NCBI RefSeq assembly: GCF_036014175.1
Contig: NZ_CP107917.1
Location: 1,364,001-1,428,000, forward strand
Length of the DNA: 64,000 nucleotides
Reading direction: 5' to 3'
Origin: Streptomyces sp. NBC_00443
Lineage (GTDB): Bacteria > Actinomycetota > Actinomycetes > Streptomycetales > Streptomycetaceae
Numbering within the stretch: position 1 is the first letter of the stretch; each line of letters opens with the position of its first letter. A program made the position numbers and the translations under genes. Below the pieces are notes generated by a model. It was not told the origin of the DNA and made no database searches. It saw nothing but the letters and a program-made list of their open reading frames with translations. Of the stretch, positions 27,223-37,378 are shown one piece after another.

Positions 27223-27250
27223 AGGGGCGCGGGGAACTGCGCGACCAGCC
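27223..27250. repeat. Short Streptomyces-type intergenic repeat between convergent genes (copy 1)
   Basis: The 28-bp stretch beginning AGGGGCGCGGGGAACTGCGC and ending GACCAGCC recurs with two mismatches at 47027-47054. I recognise this word as frequent between Streptomyces genes. Here it lies between the stops of two convergent genes (the rhodanese fusion and the AraC regulator), which fits a role in transcription termination. Confidence 0.6.
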
Positions 27251-27316
27251 ACAATACACCCGCAGACGCCCGACAACCCAGCGCGGCACTACCCCCCCGG
27301 CGAACCCAGCGGAGCG

Positions 27317-28204
27317 TCACAGCTCCGCCCGAAACGCCGCCGGCGTCATCTCCGTGTGCTGATGGAAGAACTTGGAGAAGTTCGCGGCGTCCGGAAAGCC
27401 GACCGCCGCCCCGACCCGCCCGATCGGCATCTCCGTATGGGCCAGGAGCCGCTTCGCCTCCAGGATCACGCGCTTGTCGATGAAGCCCTTGGGAGTCTCC
27501 CCGGTGGCGGCGCGGACCGCGCGGACGAGGGTGCGGCGGGAGTAGCCGAGCTGGTCGGCGTAGGCACTGACGCTGTGGTTGGTGGCGAAGCCCCGCTCCA
27601 CCGCGTCCCGGAAGAGGGTGAACGTCGTGTCGGCCTGCCGGCGCTCGGCCTCGGCCGAGCTCGCCGCGAGGTGGGCCAGGCGCAGGAGGAACGCCGTGAG
27701 GGAGTGACGCAGGACTGACGTGTGCAGGCTCAGGGGAAGGGTCGTCGTGTCCTCGTACTCGCGCCGGAGTTGGGCGAGGGACGCGCGGAGGGCGGTGAGC
27801 TGCGCCTCGTCGGGGTGGAGCAGGGGCGGGAGGTCGTAGCGGTACAGGCCGGTGGCCTCGACCGTGGCGCGGGGCAGGAAGCCCGGCTGCATGGTCAGGA
27901 CGGTGCCCCGGTAGTCGCGGGTCCCGGAGAAGCGGTGGACCTGGCCGGGGCGGATCCACAACAGGTCGCCGGCCCCCGCCTCGTGCTCCGCGAAGTCGAT
28001 CATGTGGCGTACGGGGCCCTCGTCGAAGAGCATCACGACGTGGAAGTCGATGCGATGCACCCGCTCCAGCGGCGCGTCGGCGGCGTGCCAGGTGCGGCCG
28101 GCGCCCATCGGGCCGACCTGCATGCCGACGCCGAGGACGCTCAGATCGACCGGGAACGGAAACGTCCGTATCGCCTGACCGCCTTGGACCCTTGTGTCCA
28201 CCAT
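27317..28204 (-). CDS. AraC-family transcriptional regulator
   Basis: The product (295 residues from ATG 28204) has an N-terminal cupin-like ligand-binding region (GDLLWIRPGQVHRFSG) and a C-terminal double helix-turn-helix (AYADQLGYSRRTLVRAVR ... IGRVGAAVGFPDAANFSKFF). AraC proteins with cupin domains usually sense a small molecule and activate a neighbouring operon. It is divergent from tkt, but the two genes may be unrelated. A longer frame begins with GTG 28297; ATG 28204 is preferred because cupin homology starts just after it. Confidence 0.88.
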   Translation of the reverse strand: MVDTRVQGGQAIRTFPFPVDLSVLGVGMQVGPMGAGRTWHAADAPLERVHRIDFHVVMLFDEGPVRHMIDFAEHEAGAGDLLWIRPGQVHRFSGTRDYRGTVLTMQPGFLPRATVEATGLYRYDLPPLLHPDEAQLTALRASLAQLRREYEDTTTLPLSLHTSVLRHSLTAFLLRLAHLAASSAEAERRQADTTFTLFRDAVERGFATNHSVSAYADQLGYSRRTLVRAVRAATGETPKGFIDKRVILEAKRLLAHTEMPIGRVGAAVGFPDAANFSKFFHQHTEMTPAAFRAEL

Positions 28205-28310
28205 GTCCGTCTCGTGCCGTCTCAGTCGTGCGAGGGGCGCGCTCAGCCGTGCGCGGCGCTCGTCGCCGTGTCCCACTTTCACCACAGCCTGACACACCCC
28301 GACCTTCCCT

Positions 28311-28329
28311 CGTAAAAGTCAGACTTTTA
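28311..28329. promoter_or_regulatory. Perfect inverted repeat upstream of tkt
   Basis: TAAAAGTC at 28311-28318 and GACTTTTA at 28322-28329 form 8-bp perfect arms around AGA. The AT-rich element stands out in this GC-rich window and lies 53 bp upstream of the transketolase ATG, between it and the divergent AraC gene. It could be an operator for the pentose-phosphate operon or for the AraC protein. The cognate regulator cannot be named from sequence. Confidence 0.5.
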
Positions 28330-28381
28330 GTTTTGAACGCGTTGGACCAGCCACTTCGCTCTGATCGAGGACTTTTTGAAG

Positions 28382-30457
28382 ATGAGCACGCAGACACCGG
28401 ACAGCTTCGAATGGACCGAACTCGACCGGCGTGCCGTCGACACCGCGCGCCTTTTGGCGGCGGATGCCGTGCAGCGAGTCGGTAACGGCCACCCGGGTAC
28501 GGCAATGAGCCTCGCCCCGGCTGCGTACACGATCTTTCAGAAGGTGATGCGTCACGACCCCGCCGACCCCGAGTGGACCGGCCGGGACCGTTTCGTCCTC
28601 TCCCCCGGGCACACCTCGCTGACCCTCTACGCCCAGCTGTTCCTGGCCGGCTACGAGCTGGAGCTCGACGACCTCAAGTCCTTCCGGACCCAGGGTTCGA
28701 AGACGCCGGGTCACCCCGAGTACGGGCACACGGCGGGCGTGGAGACGACGACCGGCCCGCTCGGTCAGGGTGCAGCCAACGCGGTCGGCATGGCGATGGC
28801 GGCCCGTTACGAGCGCGGCCTGTTCGACCCGGAGGCCCCGGAGGGCGAGTCCCCGTTCGACCACACCATCTGGGCGATCGTCTCCGACGGTGACCTGGAA
28901 GAGGGCGTCTCCGCCGAGGCCTCCTCCCTCGCCGGCCACCAGAAGCTCGGCAACCTGGTCTTCCTGTACGACGACAACCACATATCCATCGAGGGCGACA
29001 CCGCGACCGCCTTCTCCGAGGACGTGCTGAAGCGGTACGAGGCGTACGGCTGGCATGTGCAGCGGATCGAGCCCGCGCTGGGCGGCGACATCGACGTCCA
29101 CGCGCTGTACGCGGCGCTCAGGGCCGCGCAGGCCGAGACCGACCGCCCCTCGATCATCGCGATGCGCACGATCATCGCCTGGCCCGCCCCGAACGCGCAG
29201 AACACCGAGGCCTCCCACGGCTCCGCCCTCGGCGCCGACGAGATCGCCGCCACCAAGCGCATCCTCGGCTTCGACCCCGAGCAGTCCTTCGAGGTCCCGG
29301 CCGAAGTCCTCGCCCACGCCCGCCGCTCCCTCGACCGGGGCGCCGAGGCACACGCCGCCTGGGACAAGCGGCTCGGCACGTGGCGCGCGGCCAACCCCGA
29401 GCGCGCCCAGCTCTTCGACCGGATCGTCGCCGGTCAGTTGCCCGAGGGCTGGGAATCCTCGATCCCGGTCTTCGAGGAGGGCAAGTCCGTCGCCACCCGC
29501 GCCGCCTCGGGCAAGGTGCTCCAGGCCCTCGGCACGGTCGTCCCCGAACTGTGGGGAGGCTCGGCCGACCTGGCCGGTTCCAACAACACCACCATCGACA
29601 AGACAAGTTCGTTCCTGCCGAAGGGCAACCCGCTGCCCGAGGCCGACCCTTACGGCCGTACGGTCCACTTCGGCATCCGCGAGTTCTCGATGGCCGCGGA
29701 GATGAACGGCATCGCGCTGCACGGCAACACCCGTGTCTACGGCGGCACCTTCCTGGTGTTCTCGGACTACATGCGCAACGCCGTCCGCATGTCGGCCCTG
29801 ATGCAGCTGCCGGTGACGTACGTCTGGACGCACGACTCGATCGGCCTCGGCGAGGACGGCCCCACCCACCAGCCGGTCGAGCACCTGGCCTCGCTGCGCG
29901 CGATCCCGGGCCTGAACATCGTCCGCCCCGCCGACGCCAACGAGACCGCCGTCGCCTGGGCCGAGATCCTCAGGCGACACTCCACCGACCCGGCCCCGCA
30001 CGGGCTCGCGCTCACGCGTCAGGGCGTGCCGACGTACGCCCCCAACTCCGAAGCGGCGAAGGGTGGTTACGTCCTGCGGGAGTCCTCCACCCAGACGCCC
30101 GAGGTGATCCTCATCGCCACCGGCTCCGAGGTCCGGCTCGCCGTCGCCGCGCGGGAGCGGCTGGAGGCCGACGGGATCGGTACCCGCGTCGTCTCGATGC
30201 CGTCCGTGGAGTGGTTCGAGGAGCAGCCCCGCGAGTACCGCGAGAGCGTCCTGCCGCCGGCCGTGAAGGCGCGGGTCGCCGTCGAGGCCGGGATCGGGCT
30301 GACCTGGTACCGGTTCGTGGGCGACGCGGGACGCATCGTCTCCCTGGAGCACTTCGGTGCCTCCGCCGACGCGAAGACCCTGTTCGCCGAGTACGGCTTC
30401 ACTCCCGAGAACGTCGCCGCCGCAGCCAGGGAATCGCTGGCCGCCGCGCGTGGTTGA
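28382..30457 (+). CDS. tkt: Transketolase
   Basis: Transketolase transfers two-carbon units between pentose-phosphate and glycolytic sugars using thiamine diphosphate. The 691-residue sequence has [15 protein letters not shown] near residue 40, the TPP motif SDGDLEEG ... DDNHISIEG, and the pyrimidine-domain block [20 protein letters not shown]. Length and order are normal. ATG 28382 is chosen, with GAGGA 10 bases upstream; a TTG two codons earlier (28376) is possible. It is the first gene of a seven-gene pentose-phosphate transcript. Confidence 0.97.
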   Translation: MSTQTPDSFEWTELDRRAVDTARLLAADAVQRVGNGHPGTAMSLAPAAYTIFQKVMRHDPADPEWTGRDRFVLSPGHTSLTLYAQLFLAGYELELDDLKSFRTQGSKTPGHPEYGHTAGVETTTGPLGQGAANAVGMAMAARYERGLFDPEAPEGESPFDHTIWAIVSDGDLEEGVSAEASSLAGHQKLGNLVFLYDDNHISIEGDTATAFSEDVLKRYEAYGWHVQRIEPALGGDIDVHALYAALRAAQAETDRPSIIAMRTIIAWPAPNAQNTEASHGSALGADEIAATKRILGFDPEQSFEVPAEVLAHARRSLDRGAEAHAAWDKRLGTWRAANPERAQLFDRIVAGQLPEGWESSIPVFEEGKSVATRAASGKVLQALGTVVPELWGGSADLAGSNNTTIDKTSSFLPKGNPLPEADPYGRTVHFGIREFSMAAEMNGIALHGNTRVYGGTFLVFSDYMRNAVRMSALMQLPVTYVWTHDSIGLGEDGPTHQPVEHLASLRAIPGLNIVRPADANETAVAWAEILRRHSTDPAPHGLALTRQGVPTYAPNSEAAKGGYVLRESSTQTPEVILIATGSEVRLAVAARERLEADGIGTRVVSMPSVEWFEEQPREYRESVLPPAVKARVAVEAGIGLTWYRFVGDAGRIVSLEHFGASADAKTLFAEYGFTPENVAAAARESLAAARG

Positions 30458-30476
30458 TCCGACCGCCAGAAAGAAG

Positions 30477-31625
30477 ATGAACACTGTGAGCACCGAAGCC
30501 GCCGCTACCGCGGGAGCCCTCAAGCGCCTCTCCGACGAAGGCGTCTCGATCTGGCTGGACGACCTGTCGCGCAAGCGGATCGAGTCGGGCAACCTCGCCG
30601 AACTGATCGCGGACAAGAACGTCGTGGGCGTCACCACCAACCCGTCCATCTTCCAGGCCGCCATCGGCTCCGGCGAGGGCTACGAGGAGCAGCTCGCGGA
30701 TCTGGCGGTGCGGGGCGTGACGGTCGACGAGGCCGTGCGCATGATGACGACGGCCGACGTGCGGGCCGCCGCCGACATCCTGCGGCCCGTGTACGACGCC
30801 ACAGAGGGCCGGGACGGCCGGGTCTCCATCGAGGTCGACCCGCGGCTCGCCCACGACACGGCGGCCACGATCGCCGAGGCCGGGCAGCTGGCCTGGCTCG
30901 TCGACCGGCCCAACGTCATGATCAAGATCCCGGCGACCAAGGCCGGGCTCCCCGCCATCACCGAGGTCATCGGCCAGGGCATCAGCGTCAATGTCACGCT
31001 GATCTTCTCCCTGGAGCGCTACCGCGAGGTCATGGACGCCTACCTGGCCGGTCTGGAGAAGGCCGCCGCGAAGGGCCTGGACCTGTCCGCCATCCATTCC
31101 GTGGCGTCCTTCTTCGTGTCCCGCGTCGACAGCGAGATCGACAAGCGGCTGACGGCGATCGGCACGGACACGGCCCTCGCGCTCAAGGGCCGCGCGGCGC
31201 TCGCCAACGCGCGGCTCGCCTACGAGGCCTACGAGCATGTCTTCTCCGGTGACCGCTGGACCGCCCTCGGCGGTGCCCGGGCCAACAAGCAGCGCCCGCT
31301 GTGGGCCTCGACCGGTGTGAAGGACCCGGCGTACAAGTCCACCCTGTACGTGGACGAGCTGGTCGCGCCCGGCACCGTCAACACCATGCCCGAGGCCACC
31401 CTGAACGCCACCGCCGACCACGGCGAGATCACCGGCGACACGGTGAGCGGCGGCTACGCGCAGGCCCGTGCCGACCTCGCCGCCGTGGAGGCACTCGGCA
31501 TCTCCTACGACGAGGTGGTCACCCGGTTGGAGGACGAAGGCGTCGCCAAGTTCGAGGTGGCGTGGCAGGACCTGTTGGACGCCGTGCAGAAGTCGCTCGG
31601 CAGCAAGGGAGCTGACGCAGAATGA
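30477..31625 (+). CDS. tal: Transaldolase
   Basis: The 382-residue enzyme transfers a dihydroxyacetone unit between sedoheptulose-7-phosphate and glyceraldehyde-3-phosphate. [13 protein letters not shown] near residue 50 and the Schiff-base lysine in NVMIKIPAT (Lys150) are present. This is the longer bacterial transaldolase subfamily typical of actinobacteria. It lies 19 bp after tkt, and its stop overlaps the zwf start by 4 bp. A GTG at 30486 is an alternative start. Confidence 0.96.
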   Translation: MNTVSTEAAATAGALKRLSDEGVSIWLDDLSRKRIESGNLAELIADKNVVGVTTNPSIFQAAIGSGEGYEEQLADLAVRGVTVDEAVRMMTTADVRAAADILRPVYDATEGRDGRVSIEVDPRLAHDTAATIAEAGQLAWLVDRPNVMIKIPATKAGLPAITEVIGQGISVNVTLIFSLERYREVMDAYLAGLEKAAAKGLDLSAIHSVASFFVSRVDSEIDKRLTAIGTDTALALKGRAALANARLAYEAYEHVFSGDRWTALGGARANKQRPLWASTGVKDPAYKSTLYVDELVAPGTVNTMPEATLNATADHGEITGDTVSGGYAQARADLAAVEALGISYDEVVTRLEDEGVAKFEVAWQDLLDAVQKSLGSKGADAE

Positions 31626-33163
31626 CCGCCGACCAGGACTGGGACTGGGACAACCCCCTGCGCGACCCGCGCGACCGCCGTCTGCCGCGAATCGCGGGCC
31701 CGTCCGGGCTCGTCATCTTCGGTGTGACCGGCGATCTGTCCCGCAAGAAGCTGATGCCGGCCGTGTACGACCTCGCCAACCGCGGCATGCTGCCGCCGGG
31801 CTTCTCACTCGTCGGGTTCGCCCGCCGGGACTGGGAGGACCAGGACTTCGCGCAGGTCGTGCACGACTCGGTGCGCGAGCACGCCCGTACGGAGTTCCGC
31901 GAGGAGGTCTGGCAGCAGCTCGCCGAGGGCATGCGGTTCATCCCGGGTGACTTCGACGACGACGAGGCGTTCAAGCAGCTGCGCCAGACGGTCGACGAGC
32001 TGGACACGGCCCGCGGTACGAGCGGCAACTACGCCTTCTACCTCTCCGTGCCGCCGAAGTTCTTCCCGAAGGTCGTGCAGCAGCTGAAGAAGCACGGCCT
32101 GGCGGACGCGCCGGAGGGGTCCTGGCGGCGGGCGGTCATCGAGAAGCCGTTCGGGTCCGACCTCGCGAGCGCCCGTGAGCTGAACGCGATCGTGCACGAC
32201 GTGTTCGACCCGGAGCAGGTCTTCCGGATCGACCACTACCTGGGCAAGGAGACCGTCCAGAACATCCTGGCGCTGCGGTTCGCCAACCAGATGTTCGAGC
32301 CGATCTGGAACCGGTCGTATGTCGACCATGTGCAGATCACGATGGCCGAGGACATCGGCATCGGCGGCCGGGCAGGCTACTACGACGGCATCGGCTCGGC
32401 GCGTGACGTCATCCAGAACCACCTGCTGCAGCTGATGGCGCTGACCGCGATGGAGGAGCCGGCCGCCTTCGACGCCGGGTCGCTGCTCACCGAGAAACTG
32501 AAGGTGCTCAAGGCGGTCAAGCTGCCGCAGGACCTCGGCAGGCACACCGTGCGCGGGCAGTACGCGTCGAGCTGGCAGGGCGGCGAGCAGGTCGTCGGGT
32601 ACCTCCAGGAGGACGGCATCGACGCGCGGTCGAAGACCGACACGTACGCCGCAGTCAGGCTGAACGTGGACAACCGGCGCTGGGCGGGTGTGCCGTTCTA
32701 CCTGCGCACCGGCAAGCGGCTCGGACGGCGGGTCACCGAGATCGCGGTCGTCTTCCAGCGGGCGCCGCACTCCCCGTTCGACTCGACCGCCACCGAGGAG
32801 CTCGGCCAGAACGCGATCGTCATCCGCGTCCAGCCGGACGAGGGCGTGACGGTGCGGTTCGGCTCCAAGGTGCCGGGCACGTCGATGGAGATCCGGGACG
32901 TGACGATGGACTTCGCGTACGGCGAGTCGTTCACGGAGTCCAGCCCGGAGGCCTACGAGCGGCTCATCCTGGATGTCCTCCTCGGTGACGCCAATTTGTT
33001 CCCCCGTCACCAGGAAGTGGAAGAGTCCTGGAAGATCCTCGATCCGATCGAGGAGTACTGGGACACACACGGCAAGCCGGCGCAGTACGCGTCCGGGAGC
33101 TGGGGACCCGAGGAAGCCGACGAGATGCTCGCACGAGACGGACGGAGCTGGCGCAGGCCATGA
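31622..33163 (+). CDS. zwf: Glucose-6-phosphate 1-dehydrogenase
   Basis: This enzyme makes 6-phosphogluconolactone and NADPH (or NADH) in the first oxidative pentose-phosphate step. The coenzyme loop [15 protein letters not shown] lies near residue 33 and the substrate/catalytic signature RIDHYLGKE near residue 203. The length of 513 residues is normal. It overlaps tal by 4 bp and opcA by 4 bp, so the three are translationally coupled. Confidence 0.97.
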   Translation: MTADQDWDWDNPLRDPRDRRLPRIAGPSGLVIFGVTGDLSRKKLMPAVYDLANRGMLPPGFSLVGFARRDWEDQDFAQVVHDSVREHARTEFREEVWQQLAEGMRFIPGDFDDDEAFKQLRQTVDELDTARGTSGNYAFYLSVPPKFFPKVVQQLKKHGLADAPEGSWRRAVIEKPFGSDLASARELNAIVHDVFDPEQVFRIDHYLGKETVQNILALRFANQMFEPIWNRSYVDHVQITMAEDIGIGGRAGYYDGIGSARDVIQNHLLQLMALTAMEEPAAFDAGSLLTEKLKVLKAVKLPQDLGRHTVRGQYASSWQGGEQVVGYLQEDGIDARSKTDTYAAVRLNVDNRRWAGVPFYLRTGKRLGRRVTEIAVVFQRAPHSPFDSTATEELGQNAIVIRVQPDEGVTVRFGSKVPGTSMEIRDVTMDFAYGESFTESSPEAYERLILDVLLGDANLFPRHQEVEESWKILDPIEEYWDTHGKPAQYASGSWGPEEADEMLARDGRSWRRP

Positions 33164-34095
33164 AGATCGACCTGAGCGACACCACGGCAAGCAAGATCAA
33201 CAAGGCGCTGGTGAAGGGCCGCCGCGCGATCGGCACGCCGGCCGTGGGCATGGTCCTGACGATGGTCATCGTCACGGACGAGGAGAACGCCTACGACTCG
33301 ATCAAGGCGGCCGAGGAGGCCTCCCACGAGCACCCGGCGCGCACCCTGGTGGTCATCAAGCGGCACGCCCGCACCCCGCGCGACCGCACCCGCTCGCACC
33401 TGGACGCCGAGGTCCGGGTGGGCGCCGACGCCGGCACCGGTGAGACGGTCGTGCTGCGCATGTACGGCGAGGTGTCCGACCACGCCGACTCGGTGGTGCT
33501 GCCGCTGCTGCTGCCGGACGCGCCGGTCGTGGTGTGGTGGCCGGTGGAGGCGCCGGAGAACCCGGCGAAGGATCCACTGGGTGCGCTGGCCCAGCGCCGG
33601 ATCACCGATCTGTACACCACCGAGAACCCACAGGCCGAGCTGGAGGCCCGCGCACGCTCCTACGCGCCCGGCGACACCGATCTCGCCTGGACCCGGCTCA
33701 CCCCCTGGCGCTCCATGCTCGCCGCGGCTCTGGACCAGGCCCGGGTGCCGATCATCTCGGCGGCCGTGGAGGCCGAGGCCGACAACCCGGCCGCCGAACT
33801 GCTGGCCCGCTGGCTGGAAGCCCGTCTCCACGTCACCGCCGAACGGGTCGTCACCGCCGGTCCGGTCGTCACCGGCGTGCGGCTGGGCACCGAGAACGGC
33901 GAGATCGTCATCGACCGCCCCGAGGGCCCGCTGGCCACACTGACCCTGCCGGACCAGCCGCCGCGCACCCTCGCGCTGAAGGTCCGCACCACCTCCGAAC
34001 TCATCGCCGAGGAGCTCAGGCGCCTCGACGCGGACGAGATGTACGCCGTCGCCCTGCGGGGCGAGGCCACCAAGGAGACCCCTGACCATGTCTGA
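33160..34095 (+). CDS. opcA: OpcA, glucose-6-phosphate dehydrogenase assembly/allosteric protein
   Basis: OpcA binds G6PDH and promotes its active assembly in cyanobacteria and actinobacteria. The 311-residue sequence starts [17 protein letters not shown] and has the [13 protein letters not shown] segment typical of the actinobacterial form. Its placement directly after zwf with a 4-bp overlap supports the name. It overlaps the pgi start by 8 bp. Confidence 0.93.
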   Translation: MKIDLSDTTASKINKALVKGRRAIGTPAVGMVLTMVIVTDEENAYDSIKAAEEASHEHPARTLVVIKRHARTPRDRTRSHLDAEVRVGADAGTGETVVLRMYGEVSDHADSVVLPLLLPDAPVVVWWPVEAPENPAKDPLGALAQRRITDLYTTENPQAELEARARSYAPGDTDLAWTRLTPWRSMLAAALDQARVPIISAAVEAEADNPAAELLARWLEARLHVTAERVVTAGPVVTGVRLGTENGEIVIDRPEGPLATLTLPDQPPRTLALKVRTTSELIAEELRRLDADEMYAVALRGEATKETPDHV

Positions 34096-35782
34096 CCCGC
34101 TGTCCGACACACCCCGGCCCACCCAGCGCCCCGAGTGGGCGGCCCTGGAGGACCACCGCGAGGACGCACTGCAGCGCCCGCGGCTGCGTGAGCTGTTCGC
34201 GGCCGACCCGTCGCGCGCCGAGCGGTACGTCGTACGCGTCGGTGATCTGCGCATCGACTACTCCAAGCACCTGATCAACGACGAGACGCTCGCCCTGCTC
34301 CAGGAACTGGCCGCGGCCACTGACGTGTTCGGGCTGCGCGACGCGATGTTCCGCGGCGAGAGGATCAACGTCACCGAGGACCGGGCGGTGCTGCACACCG
34401 CGCTGCGGGCGCCGCGGGACGCGGTGATCGAGGTGGACGGCGCCGACGTCGTGCCCAAGGTGCACGCGGTGCTCGACAAGATGAGCGACTTCGCCGAGCG
34501 CGTCCGCTCCGGCGCGTGGACCGGCCACACCGGCCGCCGGATCCGCAACGTCGTCAACATCGGCATCGGGGGCTCCGACCTCGGTCCGGCGATGGCGTAC
34601 GACGCGCTTCGCCCGTTCACCGCACGGGAGTTGACGTTCCGGTTCGTGTCGAACGTGGACGGCGCCGACCTGCATGAGGCGGTGCGGGACCTGGATCCGG
34701 CGGAGACGCTGTTCATCGTCGCGTCCAAGACGTTCACCACGATCGAGACGATCACCAACGCCACGTCGGCCCGTTCCTGGCTGCTGGCCGGGCTCGGCGG
34801 CGAGGACAAGGCGGTCGCCAAGCACTTCGTCGCGCTGTCGACCAACGCCGAGAAGGTCACGGACTTCGGCATCGACCCGGACAACATGTTCGAGTTCTGG
34901 GACTGGGTCGGCGGCCGCTACTCCTACGACTCGGCGATCGGCCTGTCCCTGATGATCGCCATCGGCCCGGACCGCTTCCGGGAGATGCTCGACGGCTTCC
35001 ACACGGTCGACGAGCACTTCCGCACCGCACCCGCCGAGGCCAACGCCCCACTGATCATGGGCCTGTTGGGCATCTGGTACGGCAACTTCCTCGCCGCCGA
35101 GTCCCATGCGGTGCTGCCGTACTCGCACTACCTGTCGAAGTTCACGGCCTACCTCCAGCAGCTGGACATGGAGTCCAACGGCAAGTCGGTGGACCGGGAC
35201 GGACAGGTCGTGGGCTGGACGACCGGGCCGGTGGTGTGGGGCACGCCCGGCACCAACGGGCAGCACGCCTACTACCAGCTGATCCACCAGGGCACCCGGC
35301 TGATCCCGGCCGACCTGATCGGGTTCGCCCGGCCGGTCGCCGAGCTGAGCGACGAGCTCAAGGCGCAGCACGACCTGTTGATGGCGAACCTCTTCGCCCA
35401 GGGCCAGGCGCTCGCGTTCGGCAAGACCGCGGACGAGGTGCGCGCCGAGGGCGTGCCCGAGGAACAGGTCCCGCACCGCACCTTCCTCGGCAACCACCCC
35501 ACCACCACCATCCTCGCCCCCGAGCTGACCCCGTCGGTCCTCGGCCAGCTGGTCGCCCTCTACGAGCACAAGGTGTTCGTCCAGGGCGCCGTATGGAACA
35601 TCGACTCCTTCGACCAGTGGGGCGTCGAGCTCGGCAAGGTCCTCGCCAAGCGCGTCGAACCCGCCCTCACCGAAGGGGCCGAGGTCCCCGGTCTCGATCC
35701 GTCCACGGCCGCCCTCGTGGCCGCGTACCGCTCGCTCAAGAACGCATCGGACGCGCAGGGCGTCCAGGAGGAAGTGAACTGA
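34088..35782 (+). CDS. pgi: Glucose-6-phosphate isomerase
   Basis: The 564-residue enzyme interconverts glucose-6-phosphate and fructose-6-phosphate. Family blocks are [18 protein letters not shown], the phosphate-binding [31 protein letters not shown] and, near the C terminus, [18 protein letters not shown]. Its presence inside the operon supplies the link that recycles fructose-6-phosphate back to G6PDH. It starts 8 bp before the opcA stop. Confidence 0.97.
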   Translation: MSDPLSDTPRPTQRPEWAALEDHREDALQRPRLRELFAADPSRAERYVVRVGDLRIDYSKHLINDETLALLQELAAATDVFGLRDAMFRGERINVTEDRAVLHTALRAPRDAVIEVDGADVVPKVHAVLDKMSDFAERVRSGAWTGHTGRRIRNVVNIGIGGSDLGPAMAYDALRPFTARELTFRFVSNVDGADLHEAVRDLDPAETLFIVASKTFTTIETITNATSARSWLLAGLGGEDKAVAKHFVALSTNAEKVTDFGIDPDNMFEFWDWVGGRYSYDSAIGLSLMIAIGPDRFREMLDGFHTVDEHFRTAPAEANAPLIMGLLGIWYGNFLAAESHAVLPYSHYLSKFTAYLQQLDMESNGKSVDRDGQVVGWTTGPVVWGTPGTNGQHAYYQLIHQGTRLIPADLIGFARPVAELSDELKAQHDLLMANLFAQGQALAFGKTADEVRAEGVPEEQVPHRTFLGNHPTTTILAPELTPSVLGQLVALYEHKVFVQGAVWNIDSFDQWGVELGKVLAKRVEPALTEGAEVPGLDPSTAALVAAYRSLKNASDAQGVQEEVN

Positions 35783-35783
35783 C

Positions 35784-36662
35784 ATGCAGATCGGTCTTGT
35801 GGGTCTCGGCAAGATGGGCGGCAACATGCGCGAGCGCCTGCGCAACGCCGGCCACACCGTCGTCGGCTACGACACCAACCCCGAACTGTCCGACGTCGCG
35901 AGCCTGGCCGACCTCGTCGACCAGCTCGACGCGCCGCGCACGGTCTGGGTCATGGTCCCGGCCGGCCACGTCACCCAGCTCGTGATCGACCAGCTGGGCA
36001 GCCTGCTCAAGCCGTACGACACGGTGGTCGACGGGGGCAACTCCCGCTGGACGGACGACGAGAAGCACGCCAAGGAGCTGGGCGCGCACGGCATCGGCTT
36101 CGTCGACGCGGGCGTCTCCGGCGGCGTGTGGGGTCTGAAGAACGGCTACGCCCTGATGGTCGGCGGCGAGAAGGAGTACGTCGACCGGCTCAAGCCGGTC
36201 TTCGAGGCGCTCAAGCCGGAGGGGCCGTACGGCTACGTCCACGCGGGCAAGGTGGGCGCCGGGCACTTCGCGAAGATGGTCCACAACGGCATCGAGTACG
36301 CCATGATGCAGGCCTATGCCGAGGGCTGGGAGCTGCTGGAGAAGGTCGAGTCGGTGGACAACGTCCGGGAGGTCTTCCGCTCCTGGCAGGACGGCACGGT
36401 CATCCGGTCCTGGCTGCTGGACCTCGCGGTGAACGCCCTCGACGAGGACGAGCACCTGGAGAAGCTGAAGGGGTTCGCGCAGGACTCCGGGGAGGGCCGC
36501 TGGACCGTCGAGGCGGCCCTCGACCACGCCGTGCCGCTGCCGGCGATCACCACCTCGCTGTTCGCGCGGTTTGCGTCCCGCCAGGACGACTCCCCGCAGA
36601 TGAAGATGATCGCGGCGCTGCGCAACCAGTTCGGCGGGCACGCCGTCGAGTCGAAGGAGTAG
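35784..36662 (+). CDS. gnd: 6-phosphogluconate dehydrogenase, decarboxylating (short form)
   Basis: This 292-residue enzyme belongs to the short Gnd class, about 300 residues rather than about 480. It has the Rossmann motif GLVGLGKMGGNM, the DGGNSRW loop, SGGVWGLKNGYALMVGG, and KMVHNGIEYAMMQAYAEGWE with the catalytic lysine and asparagine. It converts 6-phosphogluconate to ribulose-5-phosphate and CO2. Short forms are often NAD-preferring, though this is family knowledge and not visible directly. It starts one base after the pgi stop. Confidence 0.93.
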   Translation: MQIGLVGLGKMGGNMRERLRNAGHTVVGYDTNPELSDVASLADLVDQLDAPRTVWVMVPAGHVTQLVIDQLGSLLKPYDTVVDGGNSRWTDDEKHAKELGAHGIGFVDAGVSGGVWGLKNGYALMVGGEKEYVDRLKPVFEALKPEGPYGYVHAGKVGAGHFAKMVHNGIEYAMMQAYAEGWELLEKVESVDNVREVFRSWQDGTVIRSWLLDLAVNALDEDEHLEKLKGFAQDSGEGRWTVEAALDHAVPLPAITTSLFARFASRQDDSPQMKMIAALRNQFGGHAVESKE

Positions 36663-36668
36663 TCAGCC

Positions 36669-37255
36669 GTGGGGGATCTCCTTCTGGTCCGCCACGGTGA
36701 GACGGAGTGGAGCAGGTCGGGACAGCACACCAGCTGGACCGACCTGCCCCTCACCCAGGACGGCGAGGAACAGGCCAAGTCCCTGGCTCCGCTGCTGTCC
36801 GGCCGGGCCTTCTCTCTGGCGCTGACCAGCCCGCTGCGCAGGGCGGTCCGCACGGCCGAACTGGCGGGCGTGACCGGGGCCGTACCGGACCCCGATGTTC
36901 GCGAGTGGGACTACGGCGGCTACGAGGGCGTCACCACGGTCGACATCCACCGCTCCCGCCCCGACTGGTACCTGTGGACCGACGGGGTGCCGCCCGGACC
37001 GGACGGTCACCCCGGTGAGTCACCGGCCGAGGTGGGGGCACGCGCCGACCGGGTGCTGCCCGGGTGGACGTGGCACTGCTGGACGGCGATGTCATCCTCG
37101 TGGCGCACGGTCACTTCCTGCGTGTCGTCACGGCCCGGCGGCTGGGCCTCTCGCCGGCGGACGGGCGGCTGTTCCAGCTGGCGACGGGCACGGTGAGCCG
37201 CCTGTCGACGGAGCACGGCCGACCCGTGATCGCGGACTGGAACACCCGGCATTAG
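36669..37255 (+). CDS. Histidine phosphatase family protein (phosphoglycerate mutase-like), with an apparent frameshift
   Basis: The protein begins GDLLLVRHGETEWSRSG, the phosphohistidine motif of the family, and later has the second catalytic block LVAHGHFLRVVTARRLGL. The two parts are in different frames: the first reads into a non-homologous tail at about residue 131, the second continues to the stop at 37253-37255. One extra C in the CCC run at 37059-37061 joins them into a 195-residue protein. It starts with GTG 36669, 6 bp after gnd, and may dephosphorylate a sugar phosphate in the pathway. Substrate specificity cannot be deduced. Confidence 0.88.
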
Positions 37256-37269
37256 GCCGACGCAGGCAC

Positions 37270-37320
37270 GGGCCGCATCCGCAGCGGGCGTCAACCCCGC
37301 GTCCACTGCGGATGCGGCCC
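37270..37320. terminator. Strong hairpin, terminator of the pentose-phosphate operon
   Basis: GGGCCGCATCCGCAG at 37270-37284 pairs perfectly with CTGCGGATGCGGCCC at 37306-37320. Within the 21-base loop CGGG and CCCG can pair as well. A 15-bp perfect stem 14 bp after the last gene is a convincing intrinsic terminator for this clade. It isolates the operon from the downstream haem-protein gene. Confidence 0.8.
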
Positions 37321-37378
37321 GGTGAGCTTCCTGGGATCCTGAGGTCCCCGTACGCAGTCGTACGAAGGAAGACCTCCG

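Noticed and set aside
28319..30664. A 781-codon minus-strand frame opposite transketolase
   Set aside because: The plus strand encodes an unmistakable transketolase; the antisense frame has no similarity.
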